A DNA stretch of 64,000 nt from Erwinia sp039023475 (GTDB lineage Bacteria > Pseudomonadota > Gammaproteobacteria > Enterobacterales > Enterobacteriaceae), in NCBI RefSeq assembly GCF_039023475.1, contig NZ_JBCHVB010000004.1, forward strand, positions 382,015 through 446,014, given 5' to 3'. Shown in pieces: positions 53,720-62,407 of the stretch. Both the position numbers and the translations under genes were made by a program. The stretch's first letter is position 1; every line of letters starts with the position of its first letter. Under the pieces are notes generated by a model that was not told the DNA's origin, did not search any database, and worked only from the letters and a program-made list of their open reading frames with translations.

Positions 53720-55066
53720 TTACCAGCTTACCCTGACCACAAACCCGCCCTGCGCCGGCGCTTCAAAACTAACCTCCATAGCGTGCAGCCGGGCTATCTG
53801 GCTGACGATAGAGAGGCCAAGCCCGCTTCCCGACTTCTCCTGCCCCGGCGGGCGGTAGAAGCGTTCGCCGATACGTTCCAGCGCCTCCCGGCGCAGCCCA
53901 TCACAAGAATTGATCACCTGAAACTGCCCTGGCCCAAGCGTTAGCTGCACCTCACCACCTGGCGGGCTGTAGCGAATGGCGTTATCCACCAGATTGCGTA
54001 CCATCAGGGCCAGCAGTGTAGGTTGTCCCTGTCTGATCACGGGCTTATCAGGCGCATCAAGAGTGATATTTACCCCGTCGGCCTGCGCCTTTCCGTAATG
54101 ATCGACCACCGATTGCTGGAGAAGCTGTTGCACATCGACGGGCTGCATCTCCAGGGATTTCTCCGCATCCAGCCTTGAGAGCGTCAGTAACTGATCCACC
54201 AGCCGGGTAGCGCGATCGATGCCGGTATCGAGATTGCTCAGCGCATGGCTTCGCATCGCTTCATCGTCATGCGCCAGCTGAGCCACCTCTGTCTGCACTT
54301 TCAGCGCGGCGAGCGGGCTTCGCAGTTCGTGGGCGGCATCAGAAGTAAATCGCCTTTCCCGGCTGAGCATCTCACCGATACGGGCGAACAGCGCGTTCAG
54401 TTCGTCCACCAGCGGACGCACCTCCTGAGGCAGACGACGCGTCGTCAGCGGCGTGCCATCCTCTGGCGAGCGTGCCCGGAGCTGGTGCGCAATTCGCTTC
54501 AGCGGCGCGAGTTCATGGGTGACGAGCCAGAGCAGCAGCAGCAGCATTAGCGGCAGCGCTATCAGCCAGGGAAACTGACTGGTTTGCACAATATCGCGGG
54601 TCATATCATCACGGTATTCCCACTCCTGACCTACGACGATAACGAACCTTTTATCCGGCGTGCTGAGCCAGACCATGCGCCACAGATCGTCATCGCCTCT
54701 TAACATGCCGTCGGTAAAGCCGTTACCCGTAGAGTCGAAAATGAAATCTTTCCCATTATCACCATCGTTCATCACCATTTTGCCGTCATGGGTGAAGACG
54801 GCGAAGGCCAGCGCGTCATCCTCCTGTTCGCCCCGATGGTGTCTGAGCAGCTGTTTTGTTTTGGGCAGCGTAAGCGGGTCGCGGCTTAACTGCTCCGGAT
54901 TCATCGTCACCAGGCGTTTGGCAAAAAGCATCTGCTGCGTATCAAACAGTTCATTAATTTTGTGCTTTGTCTGCCACCAGGAACTCACGCTGGCGGTTCC
55001 CCAGCCGATCAGCGTCAGCAGAAGAAAACCCAGCATCAGGCGCAGCCGTAAACTCTGATGATTCAA
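53720..55066 (-). CDS. qseC: QseC-type sensor histidine kinase with altered G1 box
   Basis: Inner-membrane sensor kinase, 448 residues. Two membrane helices (about 10-28 and 165-183) flank a periplasmic sensor domain with HDGKMVMNDGDNG and VVGQEWEYRDDM, typical of QseC. HAMP and dimerisation regions follow, with the phospho-acceptor His246 in TSDAAHELRSPLAALK, N box RNLVDNAIRYSPPGG (357-371), F box RFYRPPG, and G2 box GSGLGLS (413-419). The G1 box, usually DNGPG, reads NSCDG here (386-390), losing the adenine-contacting Asp. The start overlaps the qseB stop by 4 bases. In E. coli the module is at another locus. Confidence 0.9.
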   Translation of the reverse strand: MNHQSLRLRLMLGFLLLTLIGWGTASVSSWWQTKHKINELFDTQQMLFAKRLVTMNPEQLSRDPLTLPKTKQLLRHHRGEQEDDALAFAVFTHDGKMVMNDGDNGKDFIFDSTGNGFTDGMLRGDDDLWRMVWLSTPDKRFVIVVGQEWEYRDDMTRDIVQTSQFPWLIALPLMLLLLLWLVTHELAPLKRIAHQLRARSPEDGTPLTTRRLPQEVRPLVDELNALFARIGEMLSRERRFTSDAAHELRSPLAALKVQTEVAQLAHDDEAMRSHALSNLDTGIDRATRLVDQLLTLSRLDAEKSLEMQPVDVQQLLQQSVVDHYGKAQADGVNITLDAPDKPVIRQGQPTLLALMVRNLVDNAIRYSPPGGEVQLTLGPGQFQVINSCDGLRREALERIGERFYRPPGQEKSGSGLGLSIVSQIARLHAMEVSFEAPAQGGFVVRVSW

Positions 55067-55725
55067 CTTGCCTCTCCCAGCGTATAGCCCACGCCATGCA
55101 CCGTCCGGATAAACAGACTGCCCAGTTTTTTACGCAGATGATGGATATGCACTTCCACGGCGTTGCTGGAGACATCTTCCTCCCAGCCGTAAAGCTTCTC
55201 CTCAAGCTGCGCCCGGGTCAGCACGCGGCCGGGATTCATTAAAAACAGCGTCAGCAGCGCCAGCTCACGGGCTTTCAGCGCGACAATTTCGCCCTCCAGG
55301 GTGACCGTTTGCGATGCGGTTTCCATGACCAGCTTGCCGTGACGGAGGGTGGGCTGAAGCTGACCGTGACGGCGGCGGATCAGCGCCTGAAGGCGGGCAG
55401 CCACTTCGCTCAGGGCGAAAGGTTTACAGAGATAGTCGTCGGCCCCCAGCTGAAGGCCCGTTACCCGCTGCTCCAGCGCATCTCTTGCCGTCAGGATCAG
55501 CACAGGGATATCCTGCCCCTGCTGCCGCCAGTGACGTAATATATCCAGCCCGTCGATTTCAGGCAGACTCAGATCCAGCACCACGGCGTCATAGGCGGCT
55601 GCAGGCAAGGCGTGCATACCTTCATTGCCCTGCGTAAACCAGTCCACGCTGAATCCCATCTTATTCAGGCCGGCCCTGATGCCGTCACCGATCAGCCTGT
55701 CGTCCTCAATGACTAAAATGCGCAT
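55063..55725 (-). CDS. qseB: QseB-type OmpR/PhoB-family response regulator
   Basis: 220 residues. Receiver (1-115) with acidic pair EDD (7-9), phospho-Asp51 in VVLDLSLPE and Lys in CKPFALSEV. C-terminal winged helix (about 130-218, LKARELALLTLFLMNPGRVLTRAQLEEKLYG, VEVHIHHLRKKLG). Coupled to qseC and divergent from ygiW, the same arrangement as the E. coli ygiW-qseBC locus. Confidence 0.93.
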   Translation of the reverse strand: MRILVIEDDRLIGDGIRAGLNKMGFSVDWFTQGNEGMHALPAAAYDAVVLDLSLPEIDGLDILRHWRQQGQDIPVLILTARDALEQRVTGLQLGADDYLCKPFALSEVAARLQALIRRRHGQLQPTLRHGKLVMETASQTVTLEGEIVALKARELALLTLFLMNPGRVLTRAQLEEKLYGWEEDVSSNAVEVHIHHLRKKLGSLFIRTVHGVGYTLGEAS

Positions 55726-55846
55726 TGTATTTTCCTTATGTGGTTACTGGCTTTATACGAAACAGAACGCGGCGTTGTACAGCCTGGCGTGTTGGTTTTC
55801 TGGCATTTTCGACAATTCAGAGAAAAGGGATGCCGGGGCGGGTGCC

Positions 55847-55863
55847 TTTAAGATCCTCTTAAG
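55847..55863. promoter_or_regulatory. QseB/PmrA-type direct-repeat box
   Basis: TTTAAG, 5 bases, CTTAAG: a direct repeat with 11-base period that fits the YTTAAK-N5-YTTAAK pattern used by PmrA and QseB. It lies in the divergent qseB/ygiW region, 82 bases upstream of ygiW. Confidence 0.7.
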
Positions 55864-55944
55864 ATATTTATGCTGTAATTAAGGCTGAAAACCCCGAACT
55901 GCGCGGCATAGAGTGCCGCCTCTCCAGGAAAAAAGGTGAATGCG

Positions 55945-56343
55945 ATGAAAAAGTATGCTGCTTTGTTAGCTGTTACTGCCCTGGTTTCCACACCGGTTCT
56001 CGCGGCTCAGAATGGAGGCTTTGTTGACCCGAACGCTCCAGCGGCCCAGGCACAGCAAGGTGGATTCAGTGGCCCTAACGGCACTGTAGCGACCATCAAG
56101 CAGGCACAGGATATGAAAGATGATGCCTGGGTTACGATGCGCGGGAGTATTGAAAAGCGTGTGGGGGATGAAGAATATATGTTCCGTGATGCGACCGGCA
56201 CAATGACCGTCGAAATTGATGATAAGCGCTGGGACGGCCAGAAAATCTCTCCCTCCGACAGCGTGGAGCTTCAGGGCAAGCTGGATAAAGATTTTAACTC
56301 GATCGAACTTGATGTGAAGCAGATCAGAAAAGTACAGAAGTAA
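55945..56343 (+). CDS. ygiW: YgiW-type periplasmic OB-fold stress protein
   Basis: 132-residue BOF (bacterial OB-fold) protein of the YgiW/YdeI stress-tolerance family. Signal peptide KKYAALLAVTALVSTPVLAAQ, then two GGF(V/S)xPN blocks and the OB-fold (WVTMRGSIEKRVGDEEYMFRDATGTMTVEID). ATG at 55945 is preferred because AAGG lies 8 bases upstream; a GTG at 55936 is also in frame. Divergent from qseB and probably QseB-controlled. Confidence 0.9.
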   Translation: MKKYAALLAVTALVSTPVLAAQNGGFVDPNAPAAQAQQGGFSGPNGTVATIKQAQDMKDDAWVTMRGSIEKRVGDEEYMFRDATGTMTVEIDDKRWDGQKISPSDSVELQGKLDKDFNSIELDVKQIRKVQK

Positions 56344-56380
56344 GCCTGACTGGCGGTAACAGGGTTGCCGCTAAAGAAAG

Positions 56381-56419
56381 CGCCACGGTATCGAGCAAGC
56401 CTCCTGCCGTGGCGTTTTT
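56381..56419 (+). terminator. Terminator of ygiW
   Basis: CGCCACGG and CCGTGGCG stem with 18-base loop, followed by five T. Confidence 0.75.
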
Positions 56420-56494
56420 ATGTCGCTTTCAGCCACGATAATCCTTTCCCACATGGCGTTACCTCTTCCCTAAGTCAAACCAGCGTCACCGGCA

Positions 56495-56510
56495 AGCGAA
56501 ACGTTTCGAT
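56495..56510. promoter_or_regulatory. Upstream RbsR operator (imperfect)
   Basis: AGCGAAACGTTTCGAT, 15 of 16 bases matching the perfect operator at 56573-56588 and centred 78 bases upstream of it. A GATCACA half-site just to its right may be part of a weak CRP site. Confidence 0.75.
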
Positions 56511-56572
56511 AACGATCACACTTCCATCAACAACTCATTGTTTTCACCTTAGCCGCAGATACACTCCCCGCT

Positions 56573-56588
56573 AGCGAAACGTTTCGCT
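56573..56588. promoter_or_regulatory. RbsR operator
   Basis: AGCGAAACGTTTCGCT, a perfect 16-base palindrome, 12 bases before the rbsD start. It is the LacI-family type recognised by E. coli RbsR. Confidence 0.9.
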
Positions 56589-56600
56589 CTGGAGTGAAAG

Positions 56601-57020
56601 ATGAAAAAAGGCAGCTTACTGAATTCAGAAATTTCGGCCCTGGTTTCCCGCCTTGGGCATACCGACAATCTGGTGATTGGCGATGCAGGTTTGCCTGTTC
56701 CCGCCGGACCGCAGCGCATCGATCTGGCGCTGACTCAGGGTATCCCCACCTTTATGCAGGTGGTGAAAACGGTAACGGAAGAGATGCAGGTAGAAAGCGC
56801 CATCATCGCGGAAGAGATTAAGTCACACAATCCACAACTCCATAGCGAGCTGTTAGCCCTGCTCGATTTATTGCAACAGCACCAGGGAAACACCATTTCG
56901 ATTCAGTACGTCAGCCACAGCGAATTCAAACAGCAAACCCAGCGCAGTCAGGGCGTGATCCGCAGCGGAGAATGCTCTCCCTACGCGAACGTTATCCTCT
57001 CCGCTGGCGTGACCTTTTGA
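56601..57020 (+). CDS. rbsD: D-ribose pyranase
   Basis: Interconverts beta-pyranose and beta-furanose forms of ribose so RbsK can act. 139 residues, the E. coli length, beginning MKKGSLLNSEISALVSRLGHTD with the catalytic His20. First gene of rbsDACBKR; GGAGTG precedes the ATG. Confidence 0.97.
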   Translation: MKKGSLLNSEISALVSRLGHTDNLVIGDAGLPVPAGPQRIDLALTQGIPTFMQVVKTVTEEMQVESAIIAEEIKSHNPQLHSELLALLDLLQQHQGNTISIQYVSHSEFKQQTQRSQGVIRSGECSPYANVILSAGVTF

Positions 57021-57026
57021 GGCTCT

Positions 57027-58535
57027 ATGCAACCTTTACTGCAACTGCAAGGCATTGAGAAATCCTTTCCCGGCGTAAAGGCGCTTTCAGGCGCCGCGCT
57101 GAACGTTTATCCCGGCCGCGTGATGGCGCTGGTGGGCGAAAACGGCGCCGGGAAATCCACCATGATGAAGGTGATGACGGGCATTTATGCGCGTGATGCC
57201 GGCTCGGTGAAATGGCTCGGGAATGAAACCTCATTCAGCGGACCAAAAGCGTCACAGGAAGCCGGTATCGGCATCATTCATCAGGAACTGAACCTGATCC
57301 CGCAGCTCACTATTGCGGAAAATATCTTTCTTGGCCGGGAATTTGTGAATGCGTTTGGCCGCATTCAGTGGAAGAAAATGCATGCCGAAGCTGACGTGTT
57401 GCTTAAACGGCTAAACCTGCGTTTCAACAGCCACAAGCTGGTGGGCGACCTCTCTATTGGCGATCAGCAGATGGTCGAAATCGCCAAAGTACTCAGCTAT
57501 CAGTCCAAAGTGATTGTGATGGATGAGCCGACCGATGCGCTGACCGATACTGAAACGGCGTCGCTGTTTCGCGTGATCCGGGAACTGAAAGCGCAGGGAT
57601 GCGGCATTGTCTACATCTCTCACCGTATGAAAGAAATATTTGAGATCTGCGATGACGTTACTATCTTCCGCGACGGTCAGTTTATTGCCGAGCGTGAGGT
57701 GGTCAGCCTCAGCGAGGACTCGCTGATTGAAATGATGGTGGGTCGTAAGCTGGAAGAGCAGTATCCGCGACTGGATAAAGCGCCTGGCGAGGTCCGCCTT
57801 CAGATCGAAAATCTCAGCGGTCCGGGCGTGGATAACGTCAGTTTTTCCCTGCGTAAAGGCGAAATCCTCGGCGTAGCCGGGCTGATGGGCGCTGGCCGCA
57901 CCGAGTTGATGAAAGTCATCTACGGCGCCCTGCCGCGCAGCGCCGGACAGGTCCGCCTTGAGGGAAACGAACTCACTAACCGATCCCCTGAAGAAGGGCT
58001 GATGAACGGCATCGTCTATATCTCAGAGGACCGCAAGCGCGACGGGCTGGTGCTGGGGATGTCAGTGAAGGAGAACATGTCACTGACCGCGCTGGTCTAT
58101 TTCAGCCACGGCGGCGGCAGGCTTAAGCACGCCGAAGAGCAGCTCGCCGTCAGCGACTTTATCAAACTGTTCAACGTCAAAACGCCCTCAATGGATCAGC
58201 CTATCGGGCTTCTCTCCGGTGGAAATCAGCAGAAGGTGGCCATCGCGCGCGGACTGATGACAAGACCCAAAGTGCTGATACTGGATGAGCCGACCCGCGG
58301 CGTGGACGTCGGCGCGAAAAAAGAAATTTATCAGTTAATCAATCAGTTTAAAGAAGAGGGGCTGAGCATCATTCTCGTCTCCTCGGAAATGCCGGAAGTG
58401 CTCGGCATGAGCGATCGCGTGCTGGTGATGCACGAAGGCCGCCTGAGTGGCGATTTCCCGATTGAACAGGCCACGCAGGAAGTATTGATGGCGGCGGCAG
58501 TAGGTAAGCAACATAGCGTGGAGCTGGCATCATGA
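57027..58535 (+). CDS. rbsA: Ribose ABC transporter ATP-binding protein
   Basis: 502 residues with two fused ABC domains. The first has Walker A GENGAGKST (about 36-44), signature LSIGDQQMVEIAK and Walker B VIVMDEPTDAL. The second has a degenerate P-loop (GLMGAGRTE), an intact signature LSGGNQQKVAIARGL and Walker B LILDEPTRGVD, as is usual in this family. Overlaps rbsC by 4 bases. Confidence 0.97.
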   Translation: MQPLLQLQGIEKSFPGVKALSGAALNVYPGRVMALVGENGAGKSTMMKVMTGIYARDAGSVKWLGNETSFSGPKASQEAGIGIIHQELNLIPQLTIAENIFLGREFVNAFGRIQWKKMHAEADVLLKRLNLRFNSHKLVGDLSIGDQQMVEIAKVLSYQSKVIVMDEPTDALTDTETASLFRVIRELKAQGCGIVYISHRMKEIFEICDDVTIFRDGQFIAEREVVSLSEDSLIEMMVGRKLEEQYPRLDKAPGEVRLQIENLSGPGVDNVSFSLRKGEILGVAGLMGAGRTELMKVIYGALPRSAGQVRLEGNELTNRSPEEGLMNGIVYISEDRKRDGLVLGMSVKENMSLTALVYFSHGGGRLKHAEEQLAVSDFIKLFNVKTPSMDQPIGLLSGGNQQKVAIARGLMTRPKVLILDEPTRGVDVGAKKEIYQLINQFKEEGLSIILVSSEMPEVLGMSDRVLVMHEGRLSGDFPIEQATQEVLMAAAVGKQHSVELAS

Positions 58536-59503
58536 TGAACACCCCTTCCCTTCAGGCCAACCGTATTTTCAGTAAGGCCTGGCTGCTGGAGCAAAAATCG
58601 CTGATTGCACTGATCGTGCTTATCGCGATCGTCTCCAGCCTGAGTCCAAACTTTTTCACCCTGAACAATATGTTCAATATTCTCCAGCAGACTTCGGTTA
58701 ACGCCATTATGGCGGTGGGCATGACGCTGGTCATTCTGACTTCCGGAATCGATCTTTCCGTCGGTTCCCTGCTGGCGCTGACCGGTGCGGTGGGCGCTTC
58801 GCTGGTTGGGATGGAAGTCAATGCGCTGGTGGCGGTGGCTGGATCGCTGGCGCTGGGCAGCCTGATCGGGGCACTTACCGGAACCATCGTGGCGATAGGA
58901 AAGGTTCAGGCCTTTATCGCCACGCTGGTGATGATGCTGCTCCTGCGCGGCGTGACTATGGTCTATACCGACGGCAGCCCGATAAGTACCGGCTTCAGTG
59001 ATAACGCCGATCTGTTTGGCTGGTTTGGTATTGGCCGTCCGCTGGGTATCCCGACGCCAATCTGGCTGATGGGCTTCGTTTTCCTGCTGGCCTGGTACAT
59101 GCTGCATCATACCCGCCTGGGGCGCTACATCTACGCGCTGGGCGGCAATGAAGCCGCAACCCGCCTCTCCGGCATCAGCGTTAACCGGGTAAAAATTATC
59201 GTTTACGCCCTCAGCGGCATGCTGGCCGCACTGGCCGGTACCATTGAGGTGGCGCGTCTTTCTTCAGCGCAGCCAACGGCAGGCACGGGCTATGAGCTTG
59301 ATGCTATTGCCGCCGTGGTGCTGGGTGGTACCAGCCTGGCGGGTGGCAAAGGCAGAATTATGGGGACGCTGATTGGTGCGTTGATCCTCGGCTTTCTGAA
59401 TAACGGCCTCAACCTGCTTGGTGTATCGTCTTACTACCAGATGATCGTGAAAGCTGCCGTCATTTTGCTGGCGGTGCTGGTAGATAACAAAAGCAGTAAA
59501 TAA
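58532..59503 (+). CDS. rbsC: Ribose ABC transporter permease
   Basis: Inner-membrane channel, 323 residues, about ten hydrophobic segments, with the family block TSGIDLSVGSLLALTGAVGA and the coupling segment YALGGNEAATRLSGISVNRVK. Confidence 0.97.
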   Translation: MMNTPSLQANRIFSKAWLLEQKSLIALIVLIAIVSSLSPNFFTLNNMFNILQQTSVNAIMAVGMTLVILTSGIDLSVGSLLALTGAVGASLVGMEVNALVAVAGSLALGSLIGALTGTIVAIGKVQAFIATLVMMLLLRGVTMVYTDGSPISTGFSDNADLFGWFGIGRPLGIPTPIWLMGFVFLLAWYMLHHTRLGRYIYALGGNEAATRLSGISVNRVKIIVYALSGMLAALAGTIEVARLSSAQPTAGTGYELDAIAAVVLGGTSLAGGKGRIMGTLIGALILGFLNNGLNLLGVSSYYQMIVKAAVILLAVLVDNKSSK

Positions 59504-59527
59504 CTCTCTCCCTACAGGAATAAGAAG

Positions 59528-60409
59528 ATGAAAATGACAAAACTGACTGCACTTGCTGTTCTGCTCGGCGCAACCCTCAGCACCAACGCGCTGGCGAAAG
59601 AGACCATCGCGCTGGTGGTATCGACGCTGAATAACCCGTTCTTCGTTTCGTTAAAAGATGGCGCGCAGAAAGAAGCGGATAAGCTGGGCTACAACCTGGT
59701 GGTGCTGGATTCGCAGAATAACCCGGCGAAAGAGCTGGCTAACGTACAGGACCTGACCGTACGCGGCACCAAGCTGCTGCTGATCAATCCGACCGATTCC
59801 GATGCGGTAGGCAACGCAGTGAAAATGGCGAATCAGGCCGATATTCCTGTTATCACGCTCGACCGCGTTGCGGCTCAGGGAAAAGTGGTCAGCCATGTCG
59901 CCTCCGATAACCGCTTCGGTGGCAAAATGGCCGGTGACTTTATCGCGAAAAAAGTGGGCGATAACGCAAAAATCATTGAGCTTTCCGGCATTGCGGGAAC
60001 GTCCGCTGCACGTGAGCGCGGCGAAGGTTTCAAATCTGCAGCGGATGCCCACAAATTCGCGATCCTCGCCAGCCAGCCTGCTGATTTCGACCGCACCAAA
60101 GGTCTGAATGTGATGCAGAACCTGCTGACTGCGCATCCTGACGTGCAGGCTGTCTTTGCACAGAACGACGAAATGGCGCTGGGCGCAATGCGCGCATTGC
60201 AAACTGCCGGCAAATCTGATGTGGTTGTCGTTGGCTTCGACGGTACCGCAGACGGCACCAAAGCCGTACAGGGTGGCAAACTGGCCGCTACTGTAGCGCA
60301 GCAGCCGGAGCAAATCGGCGTTATCGGCGTGCAAACGGCTGATAAAGTGCTGAAGGGCCAGAAAGTTCAGGCGATCAATCCGGTTGATCTGAAGCTGGTC
60401 ACGCAATAA
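59528..60409 (+). CDS. rbsB: Periplasmic D-ribose-binding protein
   Basis: Delivers ribose to RbsAC and to the Trg chemoreceptor in E. coli. 293 residues with signal peptide ending near NALA|KETIALVVST (about residue 22). Ribose-contact segments are NNPFFVSLKDGA, DRVAAQG, AARERGEG and NDEMALGA. Confidence 0.97.
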   Translation: MKMTKLTALAVLLGATLSTNALAKETIALVVSTLNNPFFVSLKDGAQKEADKLGYNLVVLDSQNNPAKELANVQDLTVRGTKLLLINPTDSDAVGNAVKMANQADIPVITLDRVAAQGKVVSHVASDNRFGGKMAGDFIAKKVGDNAKIIELSGIAGTSAARERGEGFKSAADAHKFAILASQPADFDRTKGLNVMQNLLTAHPDVQAVFAQNDEMALGAMRALQTAGKSDVVVVGFDGTADGTKAVQGGKLAATVAQQPEQIGVIGVQTADKVLKGQKVQAINPVDLKLVTQ

Positions 60410-60429
60410 CTCAAAGAAAAGCATGGCAC

Positions 60430-60458
60430 GCGCCACCCTCTCCGGGTGGCGCCTTTTT
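60430..60458 (+). terminator. Attenuating terminator between rbsB and rbsK
   Basis: GCGCCACCC, 5-base loop, GGGTGGCGC, then five T. It would reduce rbsK and rbsR transcription relative to the transporter genes. Confidence 0.85.
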
Positions 60459-60472
60459 CTGGACGATCCCCT

Positions 60473-61402
60473 ATGAAGAAAACCGGTAAGCTGGCCGTTC
60501 TTGGCAGTATCAACGCAGACCATATCCTCAACCTGGCGCAGTTTCCCCGTCCGGGTGAAACGGTGATCGGTAAGCAGTATCAGGTCGCGTTTGGCGGCAA
60601 AGGCGCGAATCAGGCGGTGGCTGCCGGACGCAGCGGCGCGGATATCGCTTTTATAGCCTGTGTGGGTGAGGATGATATCGGGCAGCGTATTCGTCACCAG
60701 CTGGTGGAAGATCGCATCGACGTCACGTCAGTAGAGGTTGTTGCGGGCGAAACCACCGGCGTCGCGTTGATCTTTGTTAATGGCGAAGGTGAAAACTGTA
60801 TTGCTATCCATGCTGGTGCCAACGCGGCGTTAACGCCTGCGCGGGTAGAGAAATATCAGCAGACCATTGCTGAAGCGGACGCCTTGCTGATGCAGCTGGA
60901 ATCCCCGCTGGAAAGCGTGCTGGCGGCGGCAAAAATCGCACATCGTCATCAAACCCGCGTCATCCTTAATCCTGCACCAGCGCTGGCGCTCTCTGACGAG
61001 CTACTGGCGCTGGTTGATACGATCACCCCGAACGAAACGGAAGCCGAAATACTGACCGGCGTGCCGGTTGCCAGCGATGAGGATGCAGCCCGCGCGGCCG
61101 CCGTTCTGCACGCTAAAGGGATTGGCTGCGTGATGATCACGCTTGGCAGCCGGGGAGTCTGGCTTAGCGAGGAGGGGAAAGGTGAGCGCATAGCTGGTTT
61201 TCGCGTGGAGGCCGTTGATACCATCGCGGCGGGCGATACCTTTAACGGAGCGCTTATTACTGCGCTGCTTGAAGATAAACCTATGCCGGAAGCCATTCGC
61301 TTTGCCCATGCGGCTGCGGCGATTGCAGTGACGCGATATGGCGCTCAGCCTTCCGTGCCCTGGCGTGAAGAGATCGATCGTTTCTTGCAGCAGCAGGGGT
61401 AG
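60473..61402 (+). CDS. rbsK: Ribokinase
   Basis: ATP-dependent phosphorylation of ribose to ribose-5-phosphate. 309 residues from the ATG at 60473 (MKKTGKLAVLGSINADHILNL), the E. coli length; the frame extends upstream into the terminator. PfkB signatures GGKGANQAVAAGR and DTIAAGDTFNGAL (catalytic Asp) are present. Confidence 0.96.
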   Translation: MKKTGKLAVLGSINADHILNLAQFPRPGETVIGKQYQVAFGGKGANQAVAAGRSGADIAFIACVGEDDIGQRIRHQLVEDRIDVTSVEVVAGETTGVALIFVNGEGENCIAIHAGANAALTPARVEKYQQTIAEADALLMQLESPLESVLAAAKIAHRHQTRVILNPAPALALSDELLALVDTITPNETEAEILTGVPVASDEDAARAAAVLHAKGIGCVMITLGSRGVWLSEEGKGERIAGFRVEAVDTIAAGDTFNGALITALLEDKPMPEAIRFAHAAAAIAVTRYGAQPSVPWREEIDRFLQQQG

Positions 61403-61405
61403 CGC

Positions 61406-62407
61406 TTGGCCACTATGAAAGATGTCGCCCGTCTCGCGGGCGTATCGACCTCTACCGTTTCCCACGTCATCAATAACAATCGTTTTGTCAGCGAAGCGGT
61501 AAAAGAAAAAATCAATGCGGCGATCGCCGAGCTGAATTATGCGCCTTCAGCGCTGGCGCGCAGTCTGAAGCTCAATCAGACACGCACCATCGGAATGCTG
61601 CTGACGGCCAGCAGCAACCCATTCTATTCAGAAGTGGTGCGGGGCGTTGAGCGCTGCTGTTACGAACGAGGCTACAGCCTGATTTTATGCAATACCGAAG
61701 GTGACGAGCATCGCATGAACCGCAGTCTGGAAACGCTGCTTCAGAAGCGGGTCGATGGTCTTCTGATCATGTGTACGGAAAGTCACATCCCCTCTGCGGA
61801 AATCCTTAACCGCTATCCGACCATCCCTTCCGTCATGATGGACTGGTCGCCTTTTGAAGGTGATAGCGACATCATTCAGGATAACTCGCTGTTGGGCGGC
61901 GAAATGGCTACGCGTTATCTGATTGAACGCGGCTACCGGCGCATCGCCTGCATTGCCGGGCCGCAGGACAAAACGCCTGCCCGCCTGCGCCTTGAGGGGT
62001 TTCAGCAGGCAATGGCCCAGGCAAAGTTAGCGGTGCCGGCTCACTATATTGTGAGCGGCGACTTTGAGTTTCAGGGAGGCTATAACGCAATGAACCAGCT
62101 GCTGACGCTGAAGCCCCTTCCTGAGGCCGTCTTTACCAGCAATGATGCGATGGCCGTAGGCGTCTATCATGCGCTCTATCAGGCTGGCCTGTCCGTGCCG
62201 CAGGATATCGCCGTCGTGGGTTATGATGACATTGAGCTGGCGCGCTATATGACCCCGCCGCTGACCACCGTTCATCAGCCAAAGCATGAACTGGGCGAAC
62301 TGGCGATTGATACGCTGATCCGCCGTCTGGCGAACCCCGGCGGCAGTCAGCAGCTGTTGGTGCTGACGCCTGAGCTGATTGAGCGCGGCTCCGTGAGCGG
62401 AAACTAG
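61406..62407 (+). CDS. rbsR: LacI-family ribose operon repressor
   Basis: 333 residues, starting at TTG 61406 (LATMKDVARLAGVSTSTVSHVINNN) with AGGGG upstream; E. coli uses the equivalent start. N-terminal LacI helix-turn-helix plus hinge (1-60), then a periplasmic-binding-like ribose domain (TIGMLLTASSNPFYSEVVRGV, FTSNDAMAVGVY). Its last bases overlap the 3' end of the convergent hsrA by 4. Confidence 0.96.
   Translation: MATMKDVARLAGVSTSTVSHVINNNRFVSEAVKEKINAAIAELNYAPSALARSLKLNQTRTIGMLLTASSNPFYSEVVRGVERCCYERGYSLILCNTEGDEHRMNRSLETLLQKRVDGLLIMCTESHIPSAEILNRYPTIPSVMMDWSPFEGDSDIIQDNSLLGGEMATRYLIERGYRRIACIAGPQDKTPARLRLEGFQQAMAQAKLAVPAHYIVSGDFEFQGGYNAMNQLLTLKPLPEAVFTSNDAMAVGVYHALYQAGLSVPQDIAVVGYDDIELARYMTPPLTTVHQPKHELGELAIDTLIRRLANPGGSQQLLVLTPELIERGSVSGN

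Noticed and set aside
53720..55725. Identification of the two-component pair as PmrAB/BasRS
   Set aside because: The periplasmic segment with HDGKMVMNDGDNG and VVGQEWEYRDDM and the divergent ygiW neighbour fit QseBC better.
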